NCBI GenBank assembly: GCA_030268105.1
Contig: BSDZ01000016.1
Span: 2,549,501 to 2,613,500 of the forward strand
Reading direction: 5' to 3'
DNA length: 64,000 nucleotides
Origin: Volvox africanus
Taxonomy: Eukaryota > Chlorophyta > Chlorophyceae > Chlamydomonadales > Volvocaceae
In this document: piece by piece, positions 45,743-57,991 of the stretch
Layout: every line of letters starts with the position of its first letter
Numbering within the stretch: the first letter of the stretch is position 1
Translations under genes and position numbers: made by a program
The notes under the pieces: model-generated
Database searches by the model: none
Told to the model about the DNA's origin: nothing
Seen by the model: the letters and a program-made list of their open reading frames with translations, nothing else

Positions 45743-45762
45743 TGTGATTTATCGTTGCTAGG

Positions 45763-47886
45763 TTAGGCCTTTGAGAAGACGTTCAAAATCTCCACCTTAA
45801 GCTCAAAGGTGGTACCGGGCGGGAGTTCGTTGATGCCGTTGGGATAACCGAGCTCTGACTTGTCCACGATGACGGAGCGCTGCGAAAATCAAGAATACGA
45901 AATACTTAAGGATTTACGAAATGATAATAATAAATAATTGTGTAAGCATTGGAATACCATAGCAGGTCAAGTAGGACGTAACAAATTTAACGACACAAGC
46001 TCGCCCATACCTCCCAAGTGGTGACATTCTCCCCCCTGCAGTGGGGTGCTGCATGGTGGACCCACCACTACACTACACCCGCAGACGTTCAAGCTGAGGG
46101 AGTGGCTACACTACGGCAGGATTAGAGCTGCGTGGTATTCTCGTTAAGATGTGAAGTGACATAAGAGGCGGCTAAGGAAGGAAATGTGGAGTAAGGTGTG
46201 GAAACGGGTGAGGCGGGGTCATCATCAGCGCCCGTTCGTCGGTAGTGGCAGTAATCCACCACCACTATCACCACCACTGATATGCGCAACAAACCCAGTG
46301 ACGCACCTTCCCCCCCTTCTTCATGCCCACCACCGAAAGCGACAGCGCCTGAGGCGGCTTGGGCCCGCTACTACCCGCGAACAGCGGATTGGCGCTGTCA
46401 CTGTCGTACGGCTTGAGCGAGGCCCCGTACACAGGTTCGCCTGCGATGAACTCATATGGCTCCGCAATGGTTCGGTTCCCGCCAAGCAGCCTCGCGGACC
46501 GGCTGGAAACAACGTCCAGCCCCCGGTAGAGGCAGTCGTAGTGGACCTGGCGCCGGGCGCATGGGTCAGCAGTTTAGATGCGTCTCTTCTCGCATGAGCT
46601 CGCGGGAGTTTGATTCCGGCATTGTGTTGTGATGTGTTGTGATTTTGGGATTCGGCGGACAAATGGACATTTGAACATGCACGTCAACGCAGTCAACGTC
46701 AATGCACTGGAAGGTGAGCGCCTCAGCGTTATACGGGTCCAGGGAGGGCTGGTAAAGGTGATGGAAAGTTCTGGGTCCAGGGGGGGACTCTGATTTTTGT
46801 CGCCGAATCCGATATGTCGAAATAGCCGGGCCATGGGAGTCGATAGTCGGTTCATTTTGTCATTTTCATTCTTGCAAAAGCTCTCGGGTGGAACCATGTG
46901 GAGGGGGGAGGGTCTGGGCTCCTCCTCCACCTCTTGCTTTTTGACAGTGGCAGTGGCAGTGGCAGTGGCAGTGGCAGGACGCGCAAGTATCCTCTTCCAG
47001 AAGGGTGCACGACTCAGGGCCCCAATTCCTCCGCACCACTATTTTGTCGCCCGGCTTGATCTCCGGCCCTAATCCCTCCTCAAGGTCGTATGCTCGAAGC
47101 CCGTTAGCAGCTGCCATACAAAAAATGACAGGGAATACACAGCGAGGGGAGGGCAGGGGAGATAAGGTGAGGAGGGACGTTGCATGTTCATCCCGCATAT
47201 TTTGTCCTAAGCGATATGATGACTCACAAAACAGTTCCGCTCCTTCCCCTCCGAACAAAAAAGGAGCTTAAACCCTACAGATTAGCCTCCGCGACAAATA
47301 TGAGTCCGTATCTGTGACATAGCTCAGCCCCGTCAGCGGCACATCGCACTTACGGAGCTCCACGTACTCCTCATCCGGGATCTTCCGCTTTTTGAGCTCC
47401 TTTTTAAACCTGACAGTGGACAATGACAGTAGGCCCCGAAGGTGCGCGAATGGGGACATGTTGCCGGGAGGTACAGCACCAGCATTTGATACAAGCCTGC
47501 ATGGGAACCTGCATTCCTACATGTGCGCGCGGGAGTCTGTCCTTAAGGGCGGAGACATTGGGAGGACGAGTCCAGGGAAGTAGTGTTGGGAAAAGCTAAT
47601 GAGAAATTCGGGGTACCATCCGTGGGTATTTTGTGTGTGTTTGAGAAGGTGTGGTTTTATGTGGCACTCACCCCGCCTGTGCAGCTCCTGGAGGGAGGAG
47701 GGTTATCATTGCGGCGCTTAGGAGTCCTGCTCCTAGGATACGCCTTGGAATGCCATGGCCAAGAGCGACGGGCTGCTGCGCCGCATTTCCAGCTTGGTGT
47801 AATACAAAGATGACAGGACAAGATTGTTTTGATCTTGGTAAAGACGTAACGGACGACCATGCGGTCTGCTGCCGTGTCAAGAGCAT
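45763..47886 (-). CDS. thylakoid-lumen FKBP-type peptidyl-prolyl isomerase
   Basis: Exons in transcript order: 47886-47672, 47409-47354, 47110-47037, 46546-46307, 45879-45763, giving 233 residues. The N-terminus is a bipartite targeting peptide: a Ser/Arg/Gln-rich plastid part, then a twin-arginine signal (PRRILGAGLLSAAM) with hydrophobic core and the cleavage site AAQA at about residue 71. This indicates import into the thylakoid lumen by the Tat route. The mature part has a basic segment (FKKELKKRKIPDEEY), then the FKBP fold: GLRAYDLEEGLGPEIKPGD, VVHYDCLYRG, EPYEFIAG, GMKKGGKRSVIV, LPPGTTFELKVEIL. The catalytic set is incomplete: the Tyr of HYDC and the final Phe are present, but the Phe-Asp pair reads LDVV and the Trp at the pocket base is replaced within an insertion after VYGASLK. 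It may be a chaperone or assembly factor with weak isomerase activity. Confidence 0.88.
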
Positions 47887-49507
47887 GCTGAGGTCAGAAC
47901 TGCAAGTATATCACTGGAACCCGAGAGATATTTTCATAACACTTATAATATATCTGTTTTCAGTATTTTTAATAATCACCAAAAGTTCATGTACCAAAAG
48001 GCTCCACGGCTTGAGTCGTCATCCGCCGAATCCGGGCGCCAGATTACTGTATTTTGGCAGTACTACACACACCGTTACCATAAATTGTTTTGTAATATAC
48101 AGAATCAAGATAGCAGCAAGTCATTTAAGTGGTTACGTACTTGTTGGGACCCAAAGCTTGTCACGTATCCGGTGGCATTCGAGTTTCCTCTCAAGCTCGA
48201 AACATGCATAAGCCACGACCGCCTCCGTATAGGCTATGAATGGCACATCACAGTCCAACTGCGAGAACATGCTCTTCACCACCTATTCCAGCACAGCACC
48301 ATCCCCATATGTGGCAAATAATTACCGCCTGATCGCAGCGGCCTTATCTACGTTATGTACAAGATGGTAACGTTGTAGACTCTGAGGGTCCGCTTCGCGT
48401 GGTGACCGACGCACAGCAACCCGGCACGGTTTGGAACTCCCCGCGAGCAATCAAGCGCCGGCGCATGTTGGCGCATATGCACTTTGGCCTTAAACGCCCC
48501 ATCTGCAACATGGGAAATCCACCATCGTGGCCCCCCACTCGCTACTGCTTGAACACTACTGAACAGGAGCGGAACGCCTAGGTCCAAAGCCGACACCGAC
48601 ACGTCCAGCGAGCTAACATAACCCCTACAGCGAGGTTCACGGCCTCCTCCAAAGCTTATCCACACAGCCCAGCCCACAGAAGCTATGAAGATCAAGGTTG
48701 AAATCGACGGTAGTGCAATGCCCTCATGTGACACAGCCGCCCCATACATACATCTTTCCGCCCCAAACCACCGCCGCGGGGACTGTTGCGACGACACCTC
48801 TTACCCCCAGCCTCTTATTACCTGGATAAGGCGAATTGCTGTCACTGCTGCCGCGGTGCTCCTCCTTCAGGAAGCCATCCCATCCCCGCGTGCGGCCCCG
48901 TGCGCCGTTCAATCACCATTTCCTTCTCCCCTTCTTCTTCGTCCTCCTTTACTTCTCATCGTCCTTCCTCATCGTCCACGTCTTTTTGTCTCTACCCGCC
49001 CGATAGTCCGCAGCCCACAGCCCACACACACTCTCCAACACGGCGGCTGCGACTACAATCCTTGTAGTTTTGAGCCTTTCCTCCGACACCGCCCTTCCTA
49101 CCTAGACACACACACACATGAGGCCTATCCACCAGCCAGCGCTCTGAACACCACGCGGCCCCGGTAACAGGCAACCCTTCCGGTTCCCCGTCAGCTCCTG
49201 GCTTCTGGGTCGCTGCCCCACACCCCTTGCACCACAAGTTTACAAGGAGAAGTGGGCTGGCTGTTGAGGCCCCCATGTCCTTTTCCCAGCTGGAGCACCC
49301 CGAGGCGTTAACGCGAACCCTCCGCGTCGAGTCTGATGACCTCCTCGGGCCTTTCTGGAAGGCAGCCGGCCAGCCACACGTGGGCACGAGACTCCCCCCT
49401 GCCCACCTCCCCCAGACCACCGCCCATCTCCTCTCAACTAAGCGGCCGACCAACTAACCTCCGTCCACTGCAGTCCCTTATTACACTCCCTCCTCCTCTT
49501 CCCTCTT
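47887..49507. other. upstream region of the FKBP gene and downstream region of IFT57
   Basis: The FKBP promoter must lie in the left part. Open frames of 60-150 codons between 48350 and 48800 exist on both strands but show no known motif. The right part holds the IFT57 3' UTR, with TGTAA (minus) at 49481-49485. Confidence 0.5.
49481..49485 (-). promoter_or_regulatory. TGTAA polyadenylation signal, IFT57
   Basis: Minus-strand TGTAA about 22 nt past the IFT57 stop. A second one lies near 49239 and may be the real signal. Confidence 0.5.
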
Positions 49508-52500
49508 TCAGTCCTCCTCCTCATCGCTGAGGGCCGCCTGGGCCTGCATCAGCCTCTTGTTACGCAGCGACAGCTGGAGCAGCGTGTGGCTCACCACGCC
49601 GATGCGGACCTCCATGTCATGGAGCTCCTTATTGAGCTGCTTGATGGCGGTCTTAATGCGCGCCACTGGAGTGGCGTCTGCAATGTTGGAGCCCTTCTCA
49701 TCCATCAGGGCCTTCACCTCCTCCAGCTGCTCCGCGATGCGGTGTAGCTCGTTGTTGCGGTCTGCCACCGCCTCCGTCTTGCGGTTGTACGTATCCTGAA
49801 TCCAGATCGCGGGGATTGCGGATTTGAAAAAACCGGATGCTTTGGTCCTGTCACTCAACCTGGGCTTGTGCAGCCTAGTGTTGTTCAGTGAACGTGGGCA
49901 TACACATACAAGCATACACACACACACACGCACACACACCTGCACGTCTGTCAGCGTCGTCCTGGCGGCCCGGTACTGCTGCATAAGGCCCTCGAACTGC
50001 TCGTTGAGGAACTTCTCGCGGGTTTGGAGCTTCTCCAGTGTGCCGTTCAGGTCAGCGCGGAGGCGCTCCAGGGAGACCTTGCTGTCGGGCCAGGCTTTGT
50101 TAATTACCTGTGGCGGGGTTGGGCGGCGTGCGAAGAACAGACGGCGTGTGTGGGAGGGTGAGTTATGATGTGCGTGAGGGGGAGGGAAGAGGGGGAGGGG
50201 AAAACGGTACAAAGAGAGGTTTCAAGTACGATGGGAGGCGAGCACGAGGAGGAGGGGCCGTCAGCAAAAAGATCAAATTGAACTCCGCACCCCACTCCAG
50301 CCGACCCTCAGGCCCCACCTCCTGGTGTTGGTGCGCCTCGTCGAGATGCGAGCGCCAGTCCTTGGAGTCTGCGGCAATTGTGATACGCAGCTTCGGAGCA
50401 ACACGTTCCAACTCGATCTTCCAGAGGGTGGGGTCCACCTGCGCGTCCGTCCGTCCGTCAGTCGGTAATGGTGCCGGAAGTGGTCACACGGAGTGCAGGA
50501 CCAGGCCGGCGCGTAGGAGACGTTATTGCATGAAAGCACCATGCAAAGAAACCAATCACCAAACTTGATGAAAAAATACATTGGCATTGGCATTTATAGG
50601 ACGTTCGGGGGCCCCTTGTATCCGGGATCTGGGGCCCCGGCTGGATGGACACAAACGTACAAAAAATGCTGATGTGGAGTCCATGATCATTATTGTTATG
50701 AAACACATCTCAGCGCATGTTAAGGCCGCCGCAGTCTCTGAAGCACCGCACCCAGAGGCAGTCTATGAAGCCATGATGCCCAATGAACTCCACCCCGTAC
50801 CCCCCTCGACATCACACCTTGGATACCAACACCGCCTTCTCCGCGTCCATAGCCTTGGAGGCGCCCGCCCCAACGCCGCCTGCCTCCCCACGACCCGGAT
50901 CCACATACACCCCCTCCTCCTCCTCGTCGTCATCGTCTGCGGCATTCTGGGCGGGCATCGCCAGCTGCGCCAGACAGACAGACAGACACACACACACACG
51001 CAGTTAAGATGCGTGAGGAAAGAGCGGAGGGGGAGGGGGTGATGGGCAAAGGAAAACGGAAAGAGGGGGAGGGGCATGATACGGGGCATGATATACTTGC
51101 AAGGCGCACGTCAAAAAAGACATTCAGAGGAAGAGGGGAACGCAAAAGGGAGGATGGGTCGATGAGTTGTGAGTTTGCGTCAGCCTTCCTTTCCCTTGCC
51201 TGGAGGGCATCGAGCCAGACCCACGTGCAGCCCCCGGACCAGCGCCTTCCTCCCCTCAGTCCCCGCCAGCCGTAATCAACAGGCGCTGCACGGAGGGTAC
51301 GCTCTCTGTGCCGGTGGTGGGCTCTGGTGACGGAGTGTCCTCCGCCCTTACCGCCGTGACTAACCCCTTCGGCACCACCTGCATCTGCTGCGTCTGCTGC
51401 TGCTGCTTCGTCCTACGTCCTATGTCCGATCCATCAGCCCCCCTTCCCTCCCCCCCAACACACACATCGACTCGTGCGCCCCCTGCCAGCCAGCGCGCTC
51501 CCCAGCGCCACCAACCCTCCACCACACACTGCCCTGGTTCCTGTGTCGGGCCTGTGTCCGGGTCCGTCGTTCAATATGGCCGGCCCTCACTGCCCCCCTC
51601 CTTCCCCACCTCATCGGCGCCCTCCATGGCCGCGGTCTCCGCCTCGTCATCCAGCTGCACGCCCTCATCCGGCTGCCTGCGAGTGTTGACACCAGGAAGG
51701 GGACCGCACGGGTCACGTACGACAATTGGCGCATGGCACAAGGTCACGATAGGTGTTTACGTGCTGCAGTGATGGACACCTCGTGTATGTGTGTATGTGT
51801 GTATGCGCGCGCGCGCATGTGTGTGTGTGTGTGTGTCGTCGGCGGCATGGGCACCAAGAGGCCCCATCGTGCTCCGCCCCGCTGAATCAACAAGTTGCCA
51901 TCCCCCCAGCAAAACCGCACTTTTACAACTTTACAACATTTCTTCGAATAATCACAATCGGTTTTGTTATTCCAAGAAAGCATATTCCTACTCCTACAAT
52001 GTTTAAACAAGCAATCTGGGATTTGCCGCATCGTTGCCGCGGGCGGTTCCGAACCGTCACGTCCCCCTATGTGGCCACGTCGTTGCATGGCCTGCCTGCT
52101 CTCAGCCGTGGCAGTTAATGACGCAATCAGAGCCCTGCGTCCAGTGCCTACTGGGGTCTGGGTCCACGGCATCAACCCCACAGCTCCACTCGCTCCGTGT
52201 CTCAAGCCGTGCCTGTGGTTTATGACTGCGAGATTCCCTACACGTGATTCGCAGCTTCACTTCGAATCTCCGCGCAAACTTCGTCTCGTAATTGCGTTTC
52301 ATACAACCCCGCTGCCGCTGCCGCTGCCGCTGCCGCTGCCGCTGCCGCTGCCGCTGCGACTGCTATAATTCCATCTCCACTGCCGTTATGGTGGATGCAT
52401 TCACTGTTGGAGTTATTCCCTATGGAGCTGCGAAATATCCCGGACAGCCGGGAATGTCCTCCGCCGCGCACTGTATCCAGCGAGATCCAAATCACTTTTG

Positions 52501-54220
52501 TTAAATCCAAATCCATATTCGGATTTGTTGCCTCCGTAAGTAAAAGACCGCGCCAATGCGGTCTCCCAAAGGCTGCCGGACAACGCGGTCGAGTGTTGCA
52601 TTCATCAGGGCAACTCGGCGGCCACCGCGGGTAGCGGGCAGCACGCGGCTACAGCCCCCGGCGACGGAGGCCAGAAGACGCCAGAGCGCTCCAGAGGTGG
52701 CGAGGGGGGAAGCAGCTGTCGCGGCAGCCCATCCAAGATCCACGGACGGCGACTGAGGGCCCCGCATGGCGCCGTGTGGGGTTTCTAAAGTGCTGCCGCC
52801 GTCATGCCGCCGCCGCCGCCGCTGCTGGTGCTGCTGGTGCTGCTGGTGCTGCTGCTAATGATGATGCCGTAGTGAAATCAGCTGATGTTGGGGAAACCTG
52901 CTCCGAGTTGAACGCCCGCACGCAGTACCTGAACTCGTATTTGCGCGCCTAAGTTCCTCCTTGCCTAAGTTCCCCGCCTGGGCCTCCCCCTTTCTTCCTC
53001 ACCCGTCCTGGCCGCTGTACTGCGGGCGCTTGTAGGTGTGGTGCCGCCTCTCTAACACGAAGTCCACCAGTCCATCCAGCACCCCCACCACCTCCTTGCC
53101 ATTACCCACTGTCAATTTGGTGGGGTGGTAGCTAGGGGCGGCGAAGCCAAGCTTCTTTATGGCATTCAGCAGGTTCGCGCAGGTCGTATTGGGGTCGTCG
53201 AACTCCTTCGGCGCGGGCAGGTCCACGCCGGCGAGGGTGAGGAGCCAGGCAGCCTGGTAGGGGAAGGTTAGGAGGCCGGCATCGGGACGAGGCAAGTGGG
53301 TTGGGAAGTTCGTTGAGAAGGTAAAGAAGACGCCAGCGATGATGCTGCAACTTGTCATGCATGCTGGGTACCTAGCCGTTAGGGGCGGAAGCGCAGCGAC
53401 ACCAGGTGATGGGGGTGTCGTGACTTTCTGAGGCTTTGATTGTGTCGCAGTCGCAGTGCTTTAAAAGTCCATGCCCCTCGATACCCGACTAAAGAGCTTT
53501 TGCCTGAAGCATGCAGTCCATAGCATGCAGTCCAACAGGACGCAGTACGCATTGACCGTATGACAACACCCGCCCCGCTGCGCGCAGGAAGCCCCCATGC
53601 GTACCAAGCTGGTAAAGTAGAAGAACTGCTCGCTGGAATTCGCAACCGGAACAGCGAAATATAATTGCGAGAGCGGTTTCCGGTAAGGCTTCCTGCATGG
53701 TGGGGGATCGACGCATGCGGACGGCGCATCCAGTTAGGGCTGCGACAATGGACTTGCGCAAGACCTCCAAATGCGAAAACAACGATACCCACTTCTTTCT
53801 GCAGAATTCCGCCTCATAATTGAGGAGCTTCAGCTTGTCCGTCAACATTTCCTGGGGATACAAACTCCAAGTTGACAAAGGCAAACCCATTTTTCTGAGG
53901 AATAACATACTTCATTACAAGTCCGACTTACCATACACACGTCAGGCGTTGATTGTATCTGCAAGTAGTACGCATGTAGCCAAAGTAAATGGAAAGCATT
54001 TCCCAGAGCTTCATACAGGACACCTTACCTCTAACGAGCGACCAACAGCGACCGGGCCTTTCTTTTCCGCTACCGCTGCTGGCGGTGGAGCAGGCGTAGG
54101 CGCGTCCTCGGCATCGTTTCCTCCATCCGGAGGGGGCGTTGGATCCCCCAGGGGCTCTCCATTTACAGTTTCTTCCTGAGCTTGTGCTTTGATGGCTGAT
54201 CGCCCGCTCTGGGGTTGCAT
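49508..54220 (-). CDS. IFT57: intraflagellar transport protein IFT57 (IFT-B complex)
   Basis: Exons in transcript order: 54220-54029, 53851-53793, 53692-53605, 53253-53003, 51676-51610, 51378-51352 (uncertain), 50964-50818, 50438-50319, 50107-49940, 49795-49508, giving about 468 residues. IFT57 is a peripheral IFT-B subunit carried along the axoneme and needed for cilium assembly. A Gly/Pro-rich N-terminus (1-64) is followed by the calponin-homology-like domain with [53 protein letters not shown] and [20 protein letters not shown]. An acidic linker comes next, then [19 protein letters not shown] and [14 protein letters not shown], then a long coiled coil ending in [14 protein letters not shown] and an acidic tail. 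These blocks follow the family order and length. The 27-bp exon rests on phase and a CAG acceptor with a poor pyrimidine tract; a longer exon reaching toward 51525 is possible. The gene is divergent from the PIH gene. Confidence 0.93.
52311..52356. repeat. GCTGCC hexanucleotide microsatellite in an IFT57 intron
   Basis: About seven and a half copies of GCTGCC in the 1.3-kb intron between exons 53253-53003 and 51676-51610. It keeps several frames open with Ala or Arg-Cys runs, which are not coding. Confidence 0.9.
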
Positions 54221-54747
54221 ACAAGAAAGGAAAATTGAAAGTTCTACTGTCGGTCCTTCTTGCTAGCTGCATTTGACCCACCCGCTTGCTGCTCATGGCT
54301 GCCAGAAAGCTCCAACCCGCAGCTATGTATTCCTAAGCCAATACGTGCATGCGGAACGAGCAAGAGAGCACAGCGGACAACGAGAAGTAATGTATCAGCT
54401 ACACTCGGTGCTTTTGAGTCTCCGTTCAAAATGTTGTGTTCGAAATGTCGATGAAGACATGTAACAAATCTCTGCCAAGCATTCCTGGCAAACCACTTCG
54501 GACACGGTTGAGGTACGACTTCGAGAGCAACTGAAATCAACGCTCATAGCGCCCATGTCACTCGCACCTAAAGTATATTCTTGCTAAATTACGCGAGTGA
54601 TTACATCTGCGGAAGCAAACAACACCTAAAACAACTTGACGCGCAGCGTAGCTACATATCGCAGGTGCCCAATATTTGGACGACTAATTTTAAATAAGGA
54701 ACCCTATCTAACATTTTCATACCCAAAGACTTCCTAGTTGACCAAAG
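54221..54747. promoter_or_regulatory. 527-bp shared upstream region of IFT57 (-) and the PIH dynein-assembly gene (+)
   Basis: The two start codons face away from each other with 527 bp between them. No other gene fits here. A bidirectional promoter for two ciliary genes is inferred from this geometry; no specific factor site is claimed. AT-rich elements near the PIH start (TTTTAAATAAGG at about 54688) could serve as core promoter. Confidence 0.55.
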
Positions 54748-57700
54748 ATGATACCTCAGACCAAGCCGGGACAACCGACAGACGAAGGGCAGGCGCCATC
54801 ACCGGAGGAGCTGCTGGCTATGGTCGAGTTTCTACAGCAGCAAGGCTTGAACATGGACCAAGTGCCGTCTGATCTTAAGGTATTTTGTTCGCGAGCTCAA
54901 GAAGTTTGGGCCGACCCTTGGGGCTTTTTGACGCTTTCCTTTCCAAACTACAACCCGAAGCGAACGGTCCCCGAGGGGATTTGTGTACATGGGATTATTA
55001 CCCAGCCTGACCTCTCTTCCCCCCTTCTCTTCCTTGCCATCCCCCTCTTCTTATCGCCCATATTGCGATCTTCTCCTTGTGCAACCTCGTGTTCTAAACT
55101 TTTCCGTTTCTCGAACGTTCCTTGAGCCCATCTCGGGAAAATGAAGCATGGTCACGTTGGGAAACTACGGCATTGGACGACACACATGGCTCGCAATCAC
55201 ACCCTCTAACCCGCCACTCCTCACCCTTTCTAGATGCTCTCGGCTTTCACCCCGGATTGCCACGCAGACGATGCTCGACAACGTCAAGCGGCAGAAGGCA
55301 GCGAAGGGCGGTGGACCGCCCCCCCCTCCGGATGCCCTCACGGAAGAGATTGCTCCGGAACCAGGGTGAGTTCTCCCGGTTGCAGCACTGCAGCAACCAG
55401 AAATAAAACTCGGTTTGCGTCATCATGTACGACAAGGGTGTAATGGTGTAAGCAATTGAAGCTCATTAGGATTGGAACGACACCGATATTGTATGTTTTC
55501 ATTTCATGCATTTTTTGTAAATCATTTTTTCCAGTTCTATACCAGCATTTACGTGAGTTACTGAATCCGTACTTTTGCGATCATCCCGTGTCGTACACGT
55601 GTCCTCCGCTCTCTGTATCAACAGCTTCGTCATTAAGACAAGTGAGGTGGCCTCGGGGAAAAAGGTACGGGGCGTGGATGGGTTTTGCGGGTGGGCCAAC
55701 CATAACGAACCCAACCATTCTAACAGAATTTTTTGTATTATCAACCGAATGACAACTGTCGGGTTTCCGTTCCGTTGAGCAGGTATTCATCAACGTGTGT
55801 TCCTCGGACCGGGTGTCGGCACCTGGCGGTTGGGCCAACGGTATGATGCCGGATGAGGTGGCGGCAGCGCTGGATAAGCTGCAGGTGGGTTCGGGTGATT
55901 GTGTGCGCGTCTTTACAGACTGAAAAAAAACTTCAGTGCAATCCCCCCCCCCGTGTAAACGAGTGCCTGTTGGTGTGAGTGAGTGAATGAGCTCGTTTGT
56001 GTGTACGTGTGTGTGTGTGTTTTGAAGTTTTGATGAGGTATTCGACTCCTGTGGGCCTGGACGCCCCGAAATGAGGTGACGGCAGCTTGAGGTGAGGACT
56101 CCGCGCTCGTGACGCAGAGCGGCGAGAACGGCGCGGCCGCAATGACTCCAGGAGAGGTGGAAACGCTTCGGTTCCCGCTGTCCTGCGGACCGCCCCGGCT
56201 CGACAACGACCGCAAAGGGGCCCTATGCACCGTAATCGACGTGGTCTTCAACTCGGATGTCGTACGTGCGGCGGCGGTGGCACGGAAGCTTAAGGTACGC
56301 TTAAAACTGCGCACACGCAAACAACCCGAGCTCCAGGGTTTTGTCGCCCGTCGATCTTCATTTCGGTCCGTTCGCTCGCTTGTCGAATGTCGAATGTCGA
56401 ATGCGGTTCAGTTCTCCCTTGGAGACACGGGTTTGCGTGATTCCCTGGACCTGCTACCCCGTGGGACGCCCGAGCGCAGAAATCTCTCCCCAATTGGATA
56501 AGGCCCACGAGTGTGTGTATGCGGTTGCAGCCGTAATCATCATAACTGAATCGTCTGTTATGTCGCATCCCTTAAAACACCCACAACCATCACCCACACA
56601 ACCATCATTATCACCACCAACTTAGCTGCGCCCTGTCCGAGCGGGAGAACAGGACACGCCCTGAGAGCCTCGTGAAGTTGCTCCCTGCTGACCTCCATCC
56701 CTTCGCCAGGCAATGCTAATCGAGGTGGCGACCGGCTGGGTGGCCAACAAGATATCGGTTGAGCTGGATCCGCGGTACAAACTGCCAAAGATGCGGTACA
56801 AGGGGGAGGTAGTTGCGTCGCAACGGATTCGTGCGGAAGAGAAGTGAGTGTACGAATAACATTTTCAATCACAGCACACTCTCTTTTCCCCCTCTCCGTC
56901 TGCCGCCTTCTTCTCTGCTGCTCATAGCTACTACGCTGCCAGGACTAAACCTGTAACCAACCGTTTGACTTCCGCTGTGTCCTGATTAGGATCGCTGATG
57001 TTATCTCTGAGGCCGCTCTGAGGCCCGCTCTGAGGCCCCCACCGCCGACCCCATTCCCCTGTTGTCGTTTTCTGGGCGCCGGTACGGCGTTACTTTGTAC
57101 GGCAGGAAAAAGCAATTGGTTACGGAGCTACGGGACGTGGACGAGGAACCTTCTTTTGCGCTACGAACCACCAAGGCACCGCCACCGCCACCACCGCCAC
57201 CGCAGCAGCAGCAGAAGCAGCAATCGCGAGACGGCGCTACTGCGGCCAGCTCAGTGGGCGGCAAGGCCGGGAGCCAATCCGGATCTGGTCCGGGGTCAAC
57301 TCCAGGGGTGGCGAAGTCGGAGGGTTTAGGAGCAGCAGCGGCGGCGGCGGCGGCGAAGGGCCCAGGGTCAGGCGCCGCTGCTACCGCCGGCGGCGGCGGC
57401 GGAGCACTGACGTACAAGGTCGAATACGAAGGCAGACCGGTGCAATGGATCCAGGTGACGGTGGATTTACCGCCGCCGCTGCCGCCACCGCCACCGCCGC
57501 GGGTCTCTGACCGGACGCAAGAGCAGCAACCGCCGTTAGATATAGCAGTTGAGGTATGTGGCCGTACACTGTATGTACGACGACCGGGGCACCCGGAGCT
57601 GCAGATGCCGCTGCTGTTTGCTGCGTCGACCGAAGGCGCGTCCGCAACCGGGGGACGAGATGGACAGCTTATTGTACGGCTACCGTACAGGTCTTTGGAC

Positions 57701-57790
57701 GAGTATCTGGCTGACGCGCGTGCGCAGGCGCCCTTGGCCTTCGGGCAGTTGAACTTCGCAAGTAAAGCGCTTCTGGAGTTAGAGCCCTAA
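54748..57790 (+). CDS. PIH1-domain protein, PIH1D1-like axonemal dynein (or R2TP) assembly factor
   Basis: Seven exons: 54748-54879, 55268-55365, 55625-55664, 55783-55884, 56118-56294, 56710-56843, 57106-57790, giving 455 residues. The PIH1 domain starts with the hallmark PEPGFVIKT (about residue 74), then GKKVFINVCSSDRV, FPLSCGPPRLDNDRKG, CTVIDVVFNSD and WVANKISVELDPRYKLPKM. The last block resembles human PIH1D1 more than DNAAF2/Ktu. The C-terminus (about 330-455) reads as a CS-like beta domain ending in LNFASKALLELEP. It is separated from the PIH part by proline, glutamine and alanine runs encoded near 57180-57400. PIH proteins link HSP90 or R2TP to cytoplasmic preassembly of dyneins. In Chlamydomonas the family members are PF13, MOT48 and TWI1; MOT48 is my best guess for the orthologue, not certain. 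The last acceptor (GGCAG at 57105) is chosen for phase. TGTAA follows at 57987-57991. Confidence 0.92.
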
Positions 57791-57986
57791 GGATTATCGG
57801 ACAGGAGCTGACTTTGAACTGAACTTCTCGATTCCGGATTTCTCTATTCGAAGAGCTTCAAATTCTTGGCCTTTGGTATTAATTGCCCTCATTTTTAAAG
57901 GATATAAATTAGTAGATTTTGCTTGCTGAATATTGGTAAAAAATCCTCGATATGAAAATTATTCATCAAAAACTCAAAACACAAGA

Positions 57987-57991
57987 TGTAA
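57987..57991 (+). promoter_or_regulatory. TGTAA polyadenylation signal, PIH gene
   Basis: First TGTAA on the plus strand after the stop codon, about 200 nt downstream in AT-rich sequence. Confidence 0.65.

Larger units (their letters stand above)
43761..45762. other. unassigned sequence between the low-complexity exon and the FKBP gene
   Basis: AT-rich from 43850 to 45250, with no long open frame. It may contain introns and early exons of the gene ending at 42315. A short tandem of GTACGGG/GTATGGG lies at 45381-45418. The FKBP polyadenylation signal is at 45738-45742. Confidence 0.45.

Noticed and set aside
48348..48797. 149-codon minus-strand open frame upstream of FKBP
   Set aside because: No recognisable domain, the opposite strand is also open, and it does not join in phase to the FKBP transit-peptide exon in any way I could support.
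55535..55552. Possible 18-bp exon in the PIH gene
   Set aside because: It keeps phase but would insert residues into the invariant PEPGFVIKT motif, which is complete when 55365 is joined to 55625.
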